A stretch of DNA of 64,000 bases from Bin80 sp965220935 (GTDB taxonomy: Bacteria; Bacteroidota; Rhodothermia; Rhodothermales; Bin80). The stretch is from the NCBI GenBank assembly GCA_965220935.1, contig OZ244857.1, positions 1,488,001 to 1,552,000 on the forward strand, read 5' to 3'. The position numbers and the translations under genes were made by a program. Under the pieces are notes generated by a model that was not told the DNA's origin, did not search any database, and saw nothing but the letters and a program-made list of their open reading frames with translations. Below are positions 9,842 through 18,660 of this stretch, piece after piece. The stretch's first letter is position 1, and every line of letters begins with the position of its first letter.

Positions 9842-10693
9842 TCAGGTGTTAATTATCACAAACCTTGGCATTCCGTTGAGGTCATGCCTTATTTCAACCT
9901 GATATTGAGACTCTTTCTCAAACAGGTCACTCACTAATCCTGCATAGTCAGAATGTGTCTCTAATATAAGAACACCTCTCTCATTAAGTAATCCATCATG
10001 AAGGCGATACGCTATGGCTTGATAATATTTCATGGGATCATTCCCACAAAAGAGCGCCCTGGATGGCTCAAAATCGCGGACCATTCTTGGTAGTTGTGAA
10101 CGCTCATAATCAGGCACATAGGGTGGGTTACTAACGACAAGATCATAGCCTCTTCCTACTTGATTTACGAAACTTTGCGATAACACATCTGCATGGATCA
10201 AGGAAAGAGAAATGTCGAGTTTTTCAGCATTAATCTTGGCAATTGAGAGTGCACTCTTACTAATATCACACCCTGTTACATTCGCATTTTGTTTGCGATG
10301 TTTAATCGCCAATGCGATGCATCCACTTCCAGTTCCAATGTCAAGCACATGACCTATGTCACTGGGTTTGACTGCACTGATAGATAGTTCAACAAGTTGT
10401 TCTGTTTCTGGTCTTGGAATCAATACATCAGGAGAAAGATTCAGGTTCAGCCCGCAGAACTCAGTATACCCTACGACATATTGGATTGGTTCATGGGTCG
10501 CACAGCGCTCTGTCATTCGTAGGACCTGAGAGATCTGTGAAGTGTCTATCGATAAGTCATCATGGGCTATCAGATGTGTGGCACTGCAATCAAGGACATC
10601 ACAGAAAATCCATTTAGCGGTTCTATGAGGATGCTGCACTTCACTAGATCTCAGCTGATCAACTACCTTGATCATTAGATTCTTGACTCTCAT
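9842..10693 (-). CDS. prmC: Peptide chain release factor N5-glutamine methyltransferase
   Basis: Methylates the Gln of the GGQ motif in release factors RF1 and RF2, using SAM. 283 residues, as expected. Seen: a helical N-terminal RF-binding domain, RPETE at 94-98, the SAM-binding motif VLDIGTGSGCIALA at about 117-129, and the catalytic NPPY at 189-192 inside LVVSNPPYVPDYE, diagnostic of HemK/PrmC. It ends about 30 bp upstream (in map order downstream) of the nitrilase-family start on the same strand, so the two may be cotranscribed. Confidence 0.94.
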   Translation of the reverse strand: MRVKNLMIKVVDQLRSSEVQHPHRTAKWIFCDVLDCSATHLIAHDDLSIDTSQISQVLRMTERCATHEPIQYVVGYTEFCGLNLNLSPDVLIPRPETEQLVELSISAVKPSDIGHVLDIGTGSGCIALAIKHRKQNANVTGCDISKSALSIAKINAEKLDISLSLIHADVLSQSFVNQVGRGYDLVVSNPPYVPDYERSQLPRMVRDFEPSRALFCGNDPMKYYQAIAYRLHDGLLNERGVLILETHSDYAGLVSDLFEKESQYQVEIRHDLNGMPRFVIINT

Positions 10694-11254
10694 AGCGGTT
10701 CAATCAGAAAATAATTTAATTGTTGATAGTCCTACGATAATACACGTATAACCCAAATGATTTATATTTCCATGAAATTTGAAACATGCTCTTAATTATT
10801 ACGAGACTCATTTACAAGAGTCACCTGCTTATGGAATAAACGAATCCATGCTGGTTTTAACATAACGGGCATGAGATAATAAAAGCTTTCGCACTGTTCT
10901 GCTATAACCCAATGAATTCAGATATGATTACCACCGCTACTCCATTTCATCATGACGTTCATTGAACTCTCAACATCATGAAAATAATACGAGTGAGCCT
11001 GCCCCGAAACTAACAATGCTCCTAAGATAAATCATGTATGGGATGGCTAACTCTCCAAGAGTGAATCGGGAACAAATAGCGTAAAATGGACTGAACAGAT
11101 TGTAGATAATGTCTTTTTGATATCAGTATATATTTCTCTTTAACCACCATAACCTATCTTTTACCTATTTCAAATTTCATTGCTTTTTGATCAACCCATT
11201 GACGCCAAATGAGGTAGTCTACCTATCTAATCACTGAGCATTCCCCACGCAATC
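10694..11254. other. Intergenic region, no gene recognised
   Basis: About 560 bp of AT-rich sequence between the start of prmC (minus) and the ZIP-like gene (plus). No open frame of note, RNA gene or strong inverted repeat was recognised. It is a divergent promoter region by position only. Confidence 0.5.
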
Positions 11255-11866
11255 ATGACTCCTCTAATTTTTGCATTGGCGACTCCGATAATTGGTGCAC
11301 TTTTATATCCATTATTACATGACCACCAAAAGTTGAGACGATTATTTGATCGTTCCATGTATGTGATCGTCCCTCTTCTAGTCTTATCGCAGATCATCGG
11401 CCACGAAATCGCACACCATGGACTGAACCTACAAACTATCCTGCTCCTCTTAACAGTCATGGCTCTGGGAATATTCATTCCGATCATGATTGAGCGTATG
11501 TATCTTCAGATTGCACCAACTACCGAGGCGCTATCTATCATCGCAGGGTTTCTTGGGCTTGGATTACATGCCCTTCTTGAGGGTACAAGCTTGAGCGCCG
11601 ACGTTCCATCTGCCATGCTTCCTATTGTTGTTCATCGTCTGGCCGTTGGGCTTATGATCTGGTGGATCCTCCATCCCCGTTACGGTTCATTCGTTGCCTT
11701 ACTTGGCATTAGTTGGCTCCTTTTCGCCACGTTGGCTGGATATTTATTTACAGATTTTCTGCCGCACGAATTTACAGGTAGCAACCTGTTTCAAGCATTT
11801 GTAGCTGGATCGTTGTTGCATGTCATTTTTCACGAGAATCATCATGGAAGCCCACATCATCATTAA
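11255..11866 (+). CDS. ZIP-like polytopic membrane protein
   Basis: 203 residues with about seven hydrophobic segments. HALLEG in the fourth to fifth segment and the following VVHRLAVGL resemble the metal-site helices of ZIP divalent-cation transporters (H-x3-E-G, then a second His helix). The C-terminus is His-rich (HENHHGSPHHH), which suits metal handling. The protein is shorter and more divergent than classic ZIPs, so zinc or other divalent-metal transport is an inference. A glutamine amidotransferase gene follows 38 bp downstream on the same strand. Confidence 0.5.
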   Translation: MTPLIFALATPIIGALLYPLLHDHQKLRRLFDRSMYVIVPLLVLSQIIGHEIAHHGLNLQTILLLLTVMALGIFIPIMIERMYLQIAPTTEALSIIAGFLGLGLHALLEGTSLSADVPSAMLPIVVHRLAVGLMIWWILHPRYGSFVALLGISWLLFATLAGYLFTDFLPHEFTGSNLFQAFVAGSLLHVIFHENHHGSPHHH

Positions 11867-11904
11867 ACCTACTGACCCATATTGCTTCATCATCTCGCTG
11901 GAGC

Positions 11905-12687
11905 ATGACTTGGTTTTCATGGTTCAATGGTGGTCTGAACTCTTTTGACATCATGGCAATATCTTCAAATTTGAACGTTCTTTTACTTCAGATTCGAAAG
12001 CCAGAAGATCCGATGCGTTTGAATGAAGTCGGAGCGTTTGCACAGGCGATTGACATGACTCCTGATCAAATCAACACAGCTGATTTAATCCATTCGCCAC
12101 CTACAAGACAGGCTCTCCAGTGTGCAGATATTATTCTGATTGGAGGGGCAGGAGACTACTCCGTTCCAGAAGGAGGTCAGTGGCTTGATCGAGCGTTGGA
12201 TACCATGAGATCCCTGTACGCCAAACGTAAACCCGTATTTGCTTCCTGTTGGGGATTCCAGGCCATGGCTGAGGCCTTAGGGGGATCTGTTCTCACTGAA
12301 TCGCATCTCGCAGAACTTGGAACGATTCAACTCACAACAACCAATGAAGCAAATACTGATCCTATTTTTAGTTATTTAGCACCTAAATTTTGGGCACATG
12401 TCGGCCATCATGACACCGTGATTCAACTTCCAGAGAACGCTATTCGCTTAGCCAGTACATCACTCGTCGCTAACCACGCATTCAAAATGCCTGATGCACC
12501 ATTGTACTGCACCCAATTCCATTCAGAACTCACTAAAGAATTACTGATTCAGAGATTGAGTACATATCCAGAATACACTGAACACATCGTCGGTGTCCCG
12601 TTAGGTGAGTTCATCGTAACACTTCAAGAAACACCAGAGGCAAACAATCTCATTCGAAAATTTACACAACATATTTTTGACGATTGA
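11905..12687 (+). CDS. Class I glutamine amidotransferase-like protein
   Basis: GMP-synthase-like glutaminase domain standing alone, 260 residues. The nucleophile is seen in FASCWGFQAMAEALGG, the oxyanion region in IILIGGAGDYS, and the His-x-Glu pair in YCTQFHSEL. An internal ATG at codon 17 (MAISSNLNVLLLQ) fits the usual domain start better than the listed one, because the first 16 residues match nothing in the fold. Standalone members hydrolyse glutamine or gamma-glutamyl compounds; the acceptor or substrate here is unknown. Confidence 0.8.
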   Translation: MTWFSWFNGGLNSFDIMAISSNLNVLLLQIRKPEDPMRLNEVGAFAQAIDMTPDQINTADLIHSPPTRQALQCADIILIGGAGDYSVPEGGQWLDRALDTMRSLYAKRKPVFASCWGFQAMAEALGGSVLTESHLAELGTIQLTTTNEANTDPIFSYLAPKFWAHVGHHDTVIQLPENAIRLASTSLVANHAFKMPDAPLYCTQFHSELTKELLIQRLSTYPEYTEHIVGVPLGEFIVTLQETPEANNLIRKFTQHIFDD

Positions 12688-12771
12688 TATCTATACGCCG
12701 CTTGAAGTCATTGCTCCATGGGCTGAATATATCAGGGTCGGGGTATGTCTACAACGATCTCTATGCTATGG

Positions 12772-14193
12772 TCATGTAAGAATTCCAGCGATCAAAAATG
12801 CAATAAACGCTAGTGCTCCAATCAATAGAGAATAGGGCAACTGAGTATTAACATGATCAACATGGTCACATGCAGAGGCCATGGACGAGATAATTGATGT
12901 ATCCGACAATGGGGATGCGTGATCTCCAAACACCCCACCCGAAAGAACCGAACCAAGCATGAGCGATAGTGGGACACCCAAGCCCTCTGCCAGAGGCAAT
13001 GCCAAAGGAATTAGAATGGCGAAGCATGTCCAAGATGATCCTAATGTAAACGATACGAGGCACCCAATCGCAAACACTAATGCAGGAAGCCACCAAGTCC
13101 AAATATCGTCATCCAGAACCGAAACGATATACGGCCCCATTTCCAAATCTCTTGAAACTTGCCCGAGTGCAAAGGCTAAGACTAACAAGGCAACGACGCC
13201 CACTAATCCAGATGCTCCCTTGATCGTATAGTCGGTCGTCTTCGCAGGCGATAACAGCATCTCCCCCTTCCGAGGAATCATATAAATTAATAATCCAGAT
13301 AGAACTGCGACACCAACGGCCCACAATACCGCAGTAGATCCACTGCCTTCCATTAGATTACCATCGCCAGTCACATACAGGCTGATGAAAATCATCACAA
13401 TCATCACACATACTGGAATCAAAAAATCGTAAATTCGCCCTAAACCTGGTTTTATCGGCTCTAAACCAGCGACTTCGTCTGCAATCATCGGACTAGATCC
13501 TGCTCGAATGAGTTCACCAGTTGTAGATGCCCGAACTTCAGCTTTACGCATAGGCCCAAAGCCCCACCCTGACACAGCAAGAAACAGAGCAAATAAAATG
13601 GCTAGAATAGAAAAGAAGTTAAATGCAAGTGCACTGAGAAGAGTTGATACTGCAGTACTTTCGTAACCTTGAACCAACAATAACCCCAGTACAAATGCGC
13701 CCCAACCGTTTAGGGGTATCTGCATACAGACGGGCGCACTTGTTGCATCACAATAGTAAGCGAGCTTCTCCCGAGGAAGTTTTAATTGATCAAAAAACGG
13801 CCTGCTAAGTGTCCCGACGATCAGTGAAGTAATACTGGATTCAACAAATATGAGTAATCCTGTAAGCCATGCCATACACTCTACCCCTCTCCGTGTCTTG
13901 GCTAATCTAGACTTTTGGACAAATTTCACAAACGCAGAAACTCCCCCTGATACCTGAACTAATGCAATCAAGCCACCAACTAAAAGGCTAAACAATAAAA
14001 TCTTCGTATTTGATGGATCGGCAAATACGCCCACTATCACATCAGCCATTTCAATCAATCCACTAATTGGATTGCCATTCGCCAAGATAATGGTTCCAAC
14101 CAACAGTCCAGTTACTAAGGACAGAAATACCTGCCGAGTGATGAGTGCCAGCCCAATGGCAATCAACGGCGGTAGCAGAACAATCCAACCCAT
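12772..14193 (-). CDS. Na+/H+ antiporter, NhaC family
   Basis: 473-residue membrane protein with about 11-12 hydrophobic segments. Family blocks seen: ESSITSLIVGTLSRPFFDQ, CDATSAPVCMQIPLNGWG and the conserved GVFGDHASPLSDTSIISS stretch of the C-terminal half, together with FTLGSSWTCFAILIPLA. Members exchange sodium for protons, and some exchange organic acids. It lies 6 bp downstream of the redoxin gene on the same strand. A second member of the family is at 59336-60805; the two are not close duplicates. Confidence 0.87.
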   Translation of the reverse strand: MGWIVLLPPLIAIGLALITRQVFLSLVTGLLVGTIILANGNPISGLIEMADVIVGVFADPSNTKILLFSLLVGGLIALVQVSGGVSAFVKFVQKSRLAKTRRGVECMAWLTGLLIFVESSITSLIVGTLSRPFFDQLKLPREKLAYYCDATSAPVCMQIPLNGWGAFVLGLLLVQGYESTAVSTLLSALAFNFFSILAILFALFLAVSGWGFGPMRKAEVRASTTGELIRAGSSPMIADEVAGLEPIKPGLGRIYDFLIPVCVMIVMIFISLYVTGDGNLMEGSGSTAVLWAVGVAVLSGLLIYMIPRKGEMLLSPAKTTDYTIKGASGLVGVVALLVLAFALGQVSRDLEMGPYIVSVLDDDIWTWWLPALVFAIGCLVSFTLGSSWTCFAILIPLALPLAEGLGVPLSLMLGSVLSGGVFGDHASPLSDTSIISSMASACDHVDHVNTQLPYSLLIGALAFIAFLIAGILT

Positions 14194-14199
14194 TCTGGT

Positions 14200-14772
14200 T
14201 TACTTCCACTTGATATTACACCCCAGCGACGGGCGCTGAGGCATCGTAACGAATCCAAAATTCAACAACTCGTCTAAGGCTTGCAAAAACTCATCACCTG
14301 TGGCTGGAGTCGCACCTGGGCGAGTTTCATCAAATCGGCCCCTGTAAGCGAGGCACAGATTTGAATCATACAAGAAAAAGTCAGGGGTGCATTCGGCTCC
14401 AAAGGCTTTTGCAACAGATTGTGACTCATCATACAGATATGGGAATGGGTATTTCTTGTCAATCGCACGCTGTTTCATTGCATCAAATGAATCTTCAGGA
14501 TATTGCGTTGCATCATTGCTATTTATTCCTATCAGATTTACCCCTTTGCCTTTGCAAGTTTGAGCAACATTGATCAGTGCGTCCTCTACATGAATCACAT
14601 AGGGACAGTGATTACACATAAATACAACTGCAAGGGCAACGCCATTGGAAAAATCCTTGAGGCTCGCCTCAGAATCAGATCCATTTTGAGGATTACTGAC
14701 AGGTAGTGTGAATGATGGAGCTGATGTGCCGAGTTCGGCCATTTTTGAGTAGGTTAATGCCATGATCATCAA
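14200..14772 (-). CDS. Thioredoxin-family redoxin (AhpC/TSA-like)
   Basis: 190-residue cytoplasmic thiol protein of the group usually annotated 'thioredoxin family protein' or 'redoxin'. The active site is FMCNHCPYV (Cys53 and Cys56 from the first ATG), followed by GINSNDATQYPEDSF and a late CTPDFFLYD segment. The start may be at codon 4 (MALTYSKMAELG), which matches the family start. No signal peptide is present. It probably reduces peroxides or disulfides, but the electron donor cannot be assigned. It lies 6 bp upstream of the antiporter gene. Confidence 0.82.
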   Translation of the reverse strand: MMIMALTYSKMAELGTSAPSFTLPVSNPQNGSDSEASLKDFSNGVALAVVFMCNHCPYVIHVEDALINVAQTCKGKGVNLIGINSNDATQYPEDSFDAMKQRAIDKKYPFPYLYDESQSVAKAFGAECTPDFFLYDSNLCLAYRGRFDETRPGATPATGDEFLQALDELLNFGFVTMPQRPSLGCNIKWK

Positions 14773-14815
14773 GTGAGTTTAATTTAAGTGAAAAAGATTT
14801 TGAAAATACAGACAA

Positions 14816-15472
14816 CTATGAATCTCCTCTTTCTCGCACACGATGAAGAGGTTCGGTTACACAACGCGCAATATTTGATAGGTGTCCCCCAATGCGCCCT
14901 ATCGCGGAAGTCCCAATTGTGTATGGTACAACTTTACAAGATGCTAATTCAGAATTGACCAATTGACTCAGTACCTCACGTAACCCCTCGTCAATTTCAA
15001 CCTGCTGATCCTGAACCTCCTGAGCTTTTTGAATATCGCCTTCTAAAAAACAATCACGGGCAGATTCAAATTGTACTAATGTTTGATTACGTAATTGGCG
15101 GATATCATCGGCGGTAGAGTCAATTCTGGGGCTGGTCGCTAATCGGGCAGCCCACTCAATGATCCGTCCAACTTGACCAATGCGTTCGGCTTCCTGAGCG
15201 ACAGTCAATAACTTCATACAGAGGACTAATTCCCGCTTAGGGTCAATATTTAAGTGCTCCAGTACCGCTCGGCGCACTGAATGCTCTCGCTTACAGATGA
15301 CGGCTTCCTGGGCAGATAAATCTTCATCTAGAATTTCATTTTCTAACAATCGCGCACTAGAAGCCGAAAACAAACTGTACCCAGTATCCATCATGACCCT
15401 GATGTCATCTAAGGAATCTTGAATGAGGGGTGGTTGATTACCTGTGAGAAAGTCTAAGAAGCCCATGTCCAA
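14816..15472 (-). CDS. PhoU-domain-like protein
   Basis: 218 residues, almost all helical. The C-terminal block IGRIGGHLSNIARCVTEPLHRV matches the E/DxxxD-type helix of PhoU repeats, and an earlier block (AERIGQVGRIIEWAARL) looks like a second copy, which suggests two PhoU-like three-helix bundles. PhoU proteins modulate phosphate or other ion transport. No pst genes are nearby; instead the gene ends a run bamD-like, nadD, phoU-like with gaps of about 10 bp. The transporter partner is unknown. Confidence 0.7.
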   Translation of the reverse strand: MDMGFLDFLTGNQPPLIQDSLDDIRVMMDTGYSLFSASSARLLENEILDEDLSAQEAVICKREHSVRRAVLEHLNIDPKRELVLCMKLLTVAQEAERIGQVGRIIEWAARLATSPRIDSTADDIRQLRNQTLVQFESARDCFLEGDIQKAQEVQDQQVEIDEGLREVLSQLVNSELASCKVVPYTIGTSAIGRIGGHLSNIARCVTEPLHRVRERGDS

Positions 15473-15481
15473 TAGAAACAG

Positions 15482-16069
15482 TCAACTCGTATATACGCCA
15501 TGCTTTGAAATATAATCCATGACATTTTCTAATACTAAATATCTTACAGATTTTTTTTCTTCTATGCAGTCTCTGATATACTGGCCACTCAACGACATGA
15601 CTGGTGCGTCTATGTAGTGAGTTTGCTTGGATAAATCGTCGGAGAATGTGATACGTTCAATTTCGTACCCTGCCCTAGGGTACACAACGATCTGAACAAG
15701 CTCCATAATTGCCTCAGGCTCCGACCATGTATGGAACTGAATTAAACTATCGCTACCGAGAATCAGATAAAGTTGAGCATGTCTGTACTGCTTTCTGATC
15801 GCTTGTAGCATTTCAATGGTATAGGTAGGGCCATCAAGCGTAGACTCAATATCTGACACTTCAAATGCACTATGGTCCGAAATCGCAGCACGCACCATAC
15901 CAAGACGATATGAAAATGGGCTAAGTTGAAGCGATGATTTGTGGGGTGGGTCATACGCTGGAATCCACAGGATTTGATCAAGATGCAACTCTGAGCGCAC
16001 ACGTTCCGCAACAATTGAATGTGCGATATGCGGTGGATCAAAACTGCCACCAAAAATCCCCACCTTCAT
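15482..16069 (-). CDS. nadD: Nicotinate-nucleotide adenylyltransferase
   Basis: Forms nicotinate adenine dinucleotide from NaMN and ATP in NAD synthesis. 195 residues, the usual size. Seen: the nucleotidyltransferase motif GGSFDPPHIAH at residues 7-17, IPAYDPPHKS, LGSDSLIQFHTW for NaMN recognition, and the late SLSGQYIRD motif (ISSTxIR type) that binds ATP phosphates. It sits between the BamD-like gene (8 bp gap) and the PhoU-like gene (9 bp gap) on the same strand. Confidence 0.94.
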   Translation of the reverse strand: MKVGIFGGSFDPPHIAHSIVAERVRSELHLDQILWIPAYDPPHKSSLQLSPFSYRLGMVRAAISDHSAFEVSDIESTLDGPTYTIEMLQAIRKQYRHAQLYLILGSDSLIQFHTWSEPEAIMELVQIVVYPRAGYEIERITFSDDLSKQTHYIDAPVMSLSGQYIRDCIEEKKSVRYLVLENVMDYISKHGVYTS

Positions 16070-16077
16070 CTGAATAT

Positions 16078-16878
16078 CTACAATGTTGATTCGCCATCAA
16101 GTAACGCATTAAGTTGCTCTTCTGCATTAGCACCAAACTGATGGGCTTCATCCATCAAATCGCTTTCTGGAAAAAGATCAACCAGCCGCTGATATTGAGT
16201 CATTGCTTTTTGAAGTCGCTCTGGTTGACGCTCAACAATGCTTAACTGGCTGAATTCTATGTAGCATCGCAGTGCTCCAAGTAAAGCATCATCTGCCAAG
16301 GGAGTATCGGGGTACTTGTCAAAAAGTAATTCGTATGACAGAGCAGCGGCCTCATACAACCCGCGGCGCTCATATAATTTTGCGGCGTGAAACTGTTTGT
16401 CAGCCAATTTGCGACGAAGTTCGCCAACTCGTTGCATGGCAACACTGACAGAATCATGGTCTGAATAACGCTGGATATATAAATTGAATACCTCAACGCC
16501 TTGACGCGTTGTGGATTGATCAAGTTCAATCTTAGGAGACCGCTCATAAAAGGTCATCGCTCTTTCAAACTCAGCATCGGCGACTCGCTCGTCAGTTCGA
16601 TAAATCTCTGCAAATCTTGAGTACTCACTAGCGGCTAGGATATAATCACGATTTTTATAATGAGCACGAGCAAGATTCAATTGTGCATCGGCAGCCCATT
16701 CATGGGTGCGTCCATAATCAAACACACCCTGGAAATACTCTGCTGCCCGACCGTAGCGCCCCCTTTCAAAATAATTGACTCCTTTCTCATATGCATTACG
16801 TGGAGAGTCATGACTTATGCGCCCTGATCCAGAACACCCTGTGACAATGATAAATAAAACTACTACATATTTGCTCAT
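16078..16878 (-). CDS. bamD: BamD-like outer-membrane assembly lipoprotein
   Basis: 266-residue lipoprotein with tetratricopeptide-like repeats. A short signal ends in the lipobox VTGC (Cys15). Repeats such as AYEKGVNYFERGRYGRAAEYFQGV, DAQLNLARAHYKNRDYILAASEYSRF and LADDALLGALRCYIEFSQ match the five-TPR plan of BamD/YfiO, which supports BamA in inserting beta-barrel proteins. It heads the run with nadD and the PhoU-like gene. A generic tetratricopeptide lipoprotein is possible, but size and repeat pattern favour BamD. Confidence 0.78.
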   Translation of the reverse strand: MSKYVVVLFIIVTGCSGSGRISHDSPRNAYEKGVNYFERGRYGRAAEYFQGVFDYGRTHEWAADAQLNLARAHYKNRDYILAASEYSRFAEIYRTDERVADAEFERAMTFYERSPKIELDQSTTRQGVEVFNLYIQRYSDHDSVSVAMQRVGELRRKLADKQFHAAKLYERRGLYEAAALSYELLFDKYPDTPLADDALLGALRCYIEFSQLSIVERQPERLQKAMTQYQRLVDLFPESDLMDEAHQFGANAEEQLNALLDGESTL

Positions 16879-17246
16879 AAGAAATCCGACTAGTGAAATG
16901 ATGGCAGTGATAATCCACTTTGATCAATGTATGCCTTCAATATGTACAGAGATAAAAAATACATTATACATCCTTTGGTTCGTACATCCTCAACATTTGA
17001 CATACAGTATAACGATACCAATTACAGAGTATTTTGTTGATTTAGGCTCCATCAAAATGATTGAGCCAAAAGATCTAAATTGCGTGATGTTCAGATGGGC
17101 TTAAAGAAAATGTGATCACTTCCCATACTTGAGTCATTCAATTGGTTCTGTGGCTTTAATGGCAACACTTATATTTGCTTTACAAAGTAGGCTCTCGGTT
17201 GTCAATTCAATGGTATCGGTAAGAATTACTCAGCATCTTGTTTCTG
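16879..17246. other. Intergenic region, no gene recognised
   Basis: About 370 bp of AT-rich sequence between the start of the BamD-like gene and the end of the LppC-like gene, both on the minus strand. Short plus-strand frames here have no recognisable similarity and extend antisense into the neighbouring gene. The promoter of the BamD-like operon is expected here by position. Confidence 0.45.
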
Positions 17247-18659
17247 TTAACGGATCAACTGTGGGCCGATCGGAGTATGTTCAAAGAAATACATTCCCGA
17301 ATTCCTGTGATGCCCTCCAAAATGAATCCGCAACATCACTCCATCATAAAGAGGTGCATACAGGATTTGATCAACGAGAACTCCACCTTTTTCAATAGAC
17401 CCCAGAAGCATTTCCATCATGTCATACCCTATGTGTGCGAATTGGTCAGGATGAGATCCATTATTTGATTGCTTGAAGCTCTCAATAAACCTATGGGATT
17501 GAACCCTACGATCATTATCGTAATAAGGATCCACAAAATACGCAGTGATCTGCGTCTGTAGCCTGACCAAATTGAGGGATTTAAACGAATAAGGCCCCAG
17601 GATGTAGGGTTGCAATCCAGCTTGTCCAATACTATTGATGCCATCTTGCACATGCCGTGCAGCTTGATTTTCATTGTGATAATCAATAGAAAATAAAACA
17701 GCCTCAGTAGATGCAAGGGTGTCTTGATCAATCAATATTGGAAGTCTTGACCAGTCTATGGAGGACTCAACCTCAAACGTAAACAATGGAGAAAAACCAC
17801 GCAGGTAAAGTTCTTCAATGAATCCTTTGGCGACCTCCTGACTTTGAGCAGATCTGGATTCTGTGATGATGCCAATCTTGGTTAGGCTAAGGTAATCTAT
17901 GGACGCTCTTGCTATGGCGCGCCCTCTTTCTTCAGCAGTTGCATTTACCTGAAATACATAGTTGTGGCCTGCAGTGATACCAGCGTCTGTGGCTAATGGG
18001 GCAATTAATGCGATGTCATGCCTTTCAGTCACTAAGGCGGCTGCCTTGACCTGCTCACTAAATAAGGGGCCAATGATTGCAGTCACACCCTGATCAGCCA
18101 AAGAACTTGTAGCCGTAGCAGCACCCTCTGGTGAAGTCCCCGTATCTCTGAATATGACCCTGACCTTTGAATCAGACACACGGTTGTAGGCCTCCACCGA
18201 CAGCAGAATTCCCCTAACTAATGGTGTTGTGACTCTTGATTCTTTTAATGGAAGTGCAATCCCCAATTGAAAGGCGTTCTCATCCACTAGCCTACGTTGC
18301 ATTCCAAGACGAGACGCGGCGATGATCCGAGATGCCTCTTGATGGTAACCGCTTGTTGGAAATAAATCCATAAACTCACTCAACAATGGAATGACCCGAT
18401 TATAATCCCCGAGTCGATATAGAGACTTAGCAGCCATCAGATATGCAGTGGTGGTTTTTAGATGCTGAGGCTGCTCTAAGTACACAGTTTGAAACTCCAA
18501 AAATGCTGAGGCATACCTGCCTGCCTCAAAAGTCTCTAATGCAGATCTAAACCTCTGCTCTGCTTCCATGGAATAAGCAGGCTGAGCGTAAATCCTGCTG
18601 TCCGATATTAATGCGAACAGCACGATCAGTAAAGCGGTCAAACAAAATTTCATTGGCAT
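17247..18659 (-). CDS. ABC-type substrate-binding (LppC/penicillin-binding-protein-activator-like) protein
   Basis: About 470 residues. The start is placed at the ATG at 18659, or at 18653, because a longer frame would run 53 bp into guaA and the signal peptide begins with MPMKFCLTALLIVLFAL. After the signal comes a TPR-like segment (RFRSALETFEAGRYASAFLEFQ, KSLYRLGDYNRVIPLLSEF). It is followed by a type I periplasmic binding fold with FQLGIALPLK, GVTAIIGPLFSEQVKAAA, IALIAPLATDAG and TKIGIITESRSAQS. This TPR plus receptor layout is that of LppC/LpoA-like proteins and of lipid or amino-acid ABC receptors. It directly follows guaA. Function beyond an envelope sensor or receptor role is not determinable. 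Confidence 0.75.
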   Translation of the reverse strand: MPMKFCLTALLIVLFALISDSRIYAQPAYSMEAEQRFRSALETFEAGRYASAFLEFQTVYLEQPQHLKTTTAYLMAAKSLYRLGDYNRVIPLLSEFMDLFPTSGYHQEASRIIAASRLGMQRRLVDENAFQLGIALPLKESRVTTPLVRGILLSVEAYNRVSDSKVRVIFRDTGTSPEGAATATSSLADQGVTAIIGPLFSEQVKAAALVTERHDIALIAPLATDAGITAGHNYVFQVNATAEERGRAIARASIDYLSLTKIGIITESRSAQSQEVAKGFIEELYLRGFSPLFTFEVESSIDWSRLPILIDQDTLASTEAVLFSIDYHNENQAARHVQDGINSIGQAGLQPYILGPYSFKSLNLVRLQTQITAYFVDPYYDNDRRVQSHRFIESFKQSNNGSHPDQFAHIGYDMMEMLLGSIEKGGVLVDQILYAPLYDGVMLRIHFGGHHRNSGMYFFEHTPIGPQLIR

Positions 18660-18660
18660 A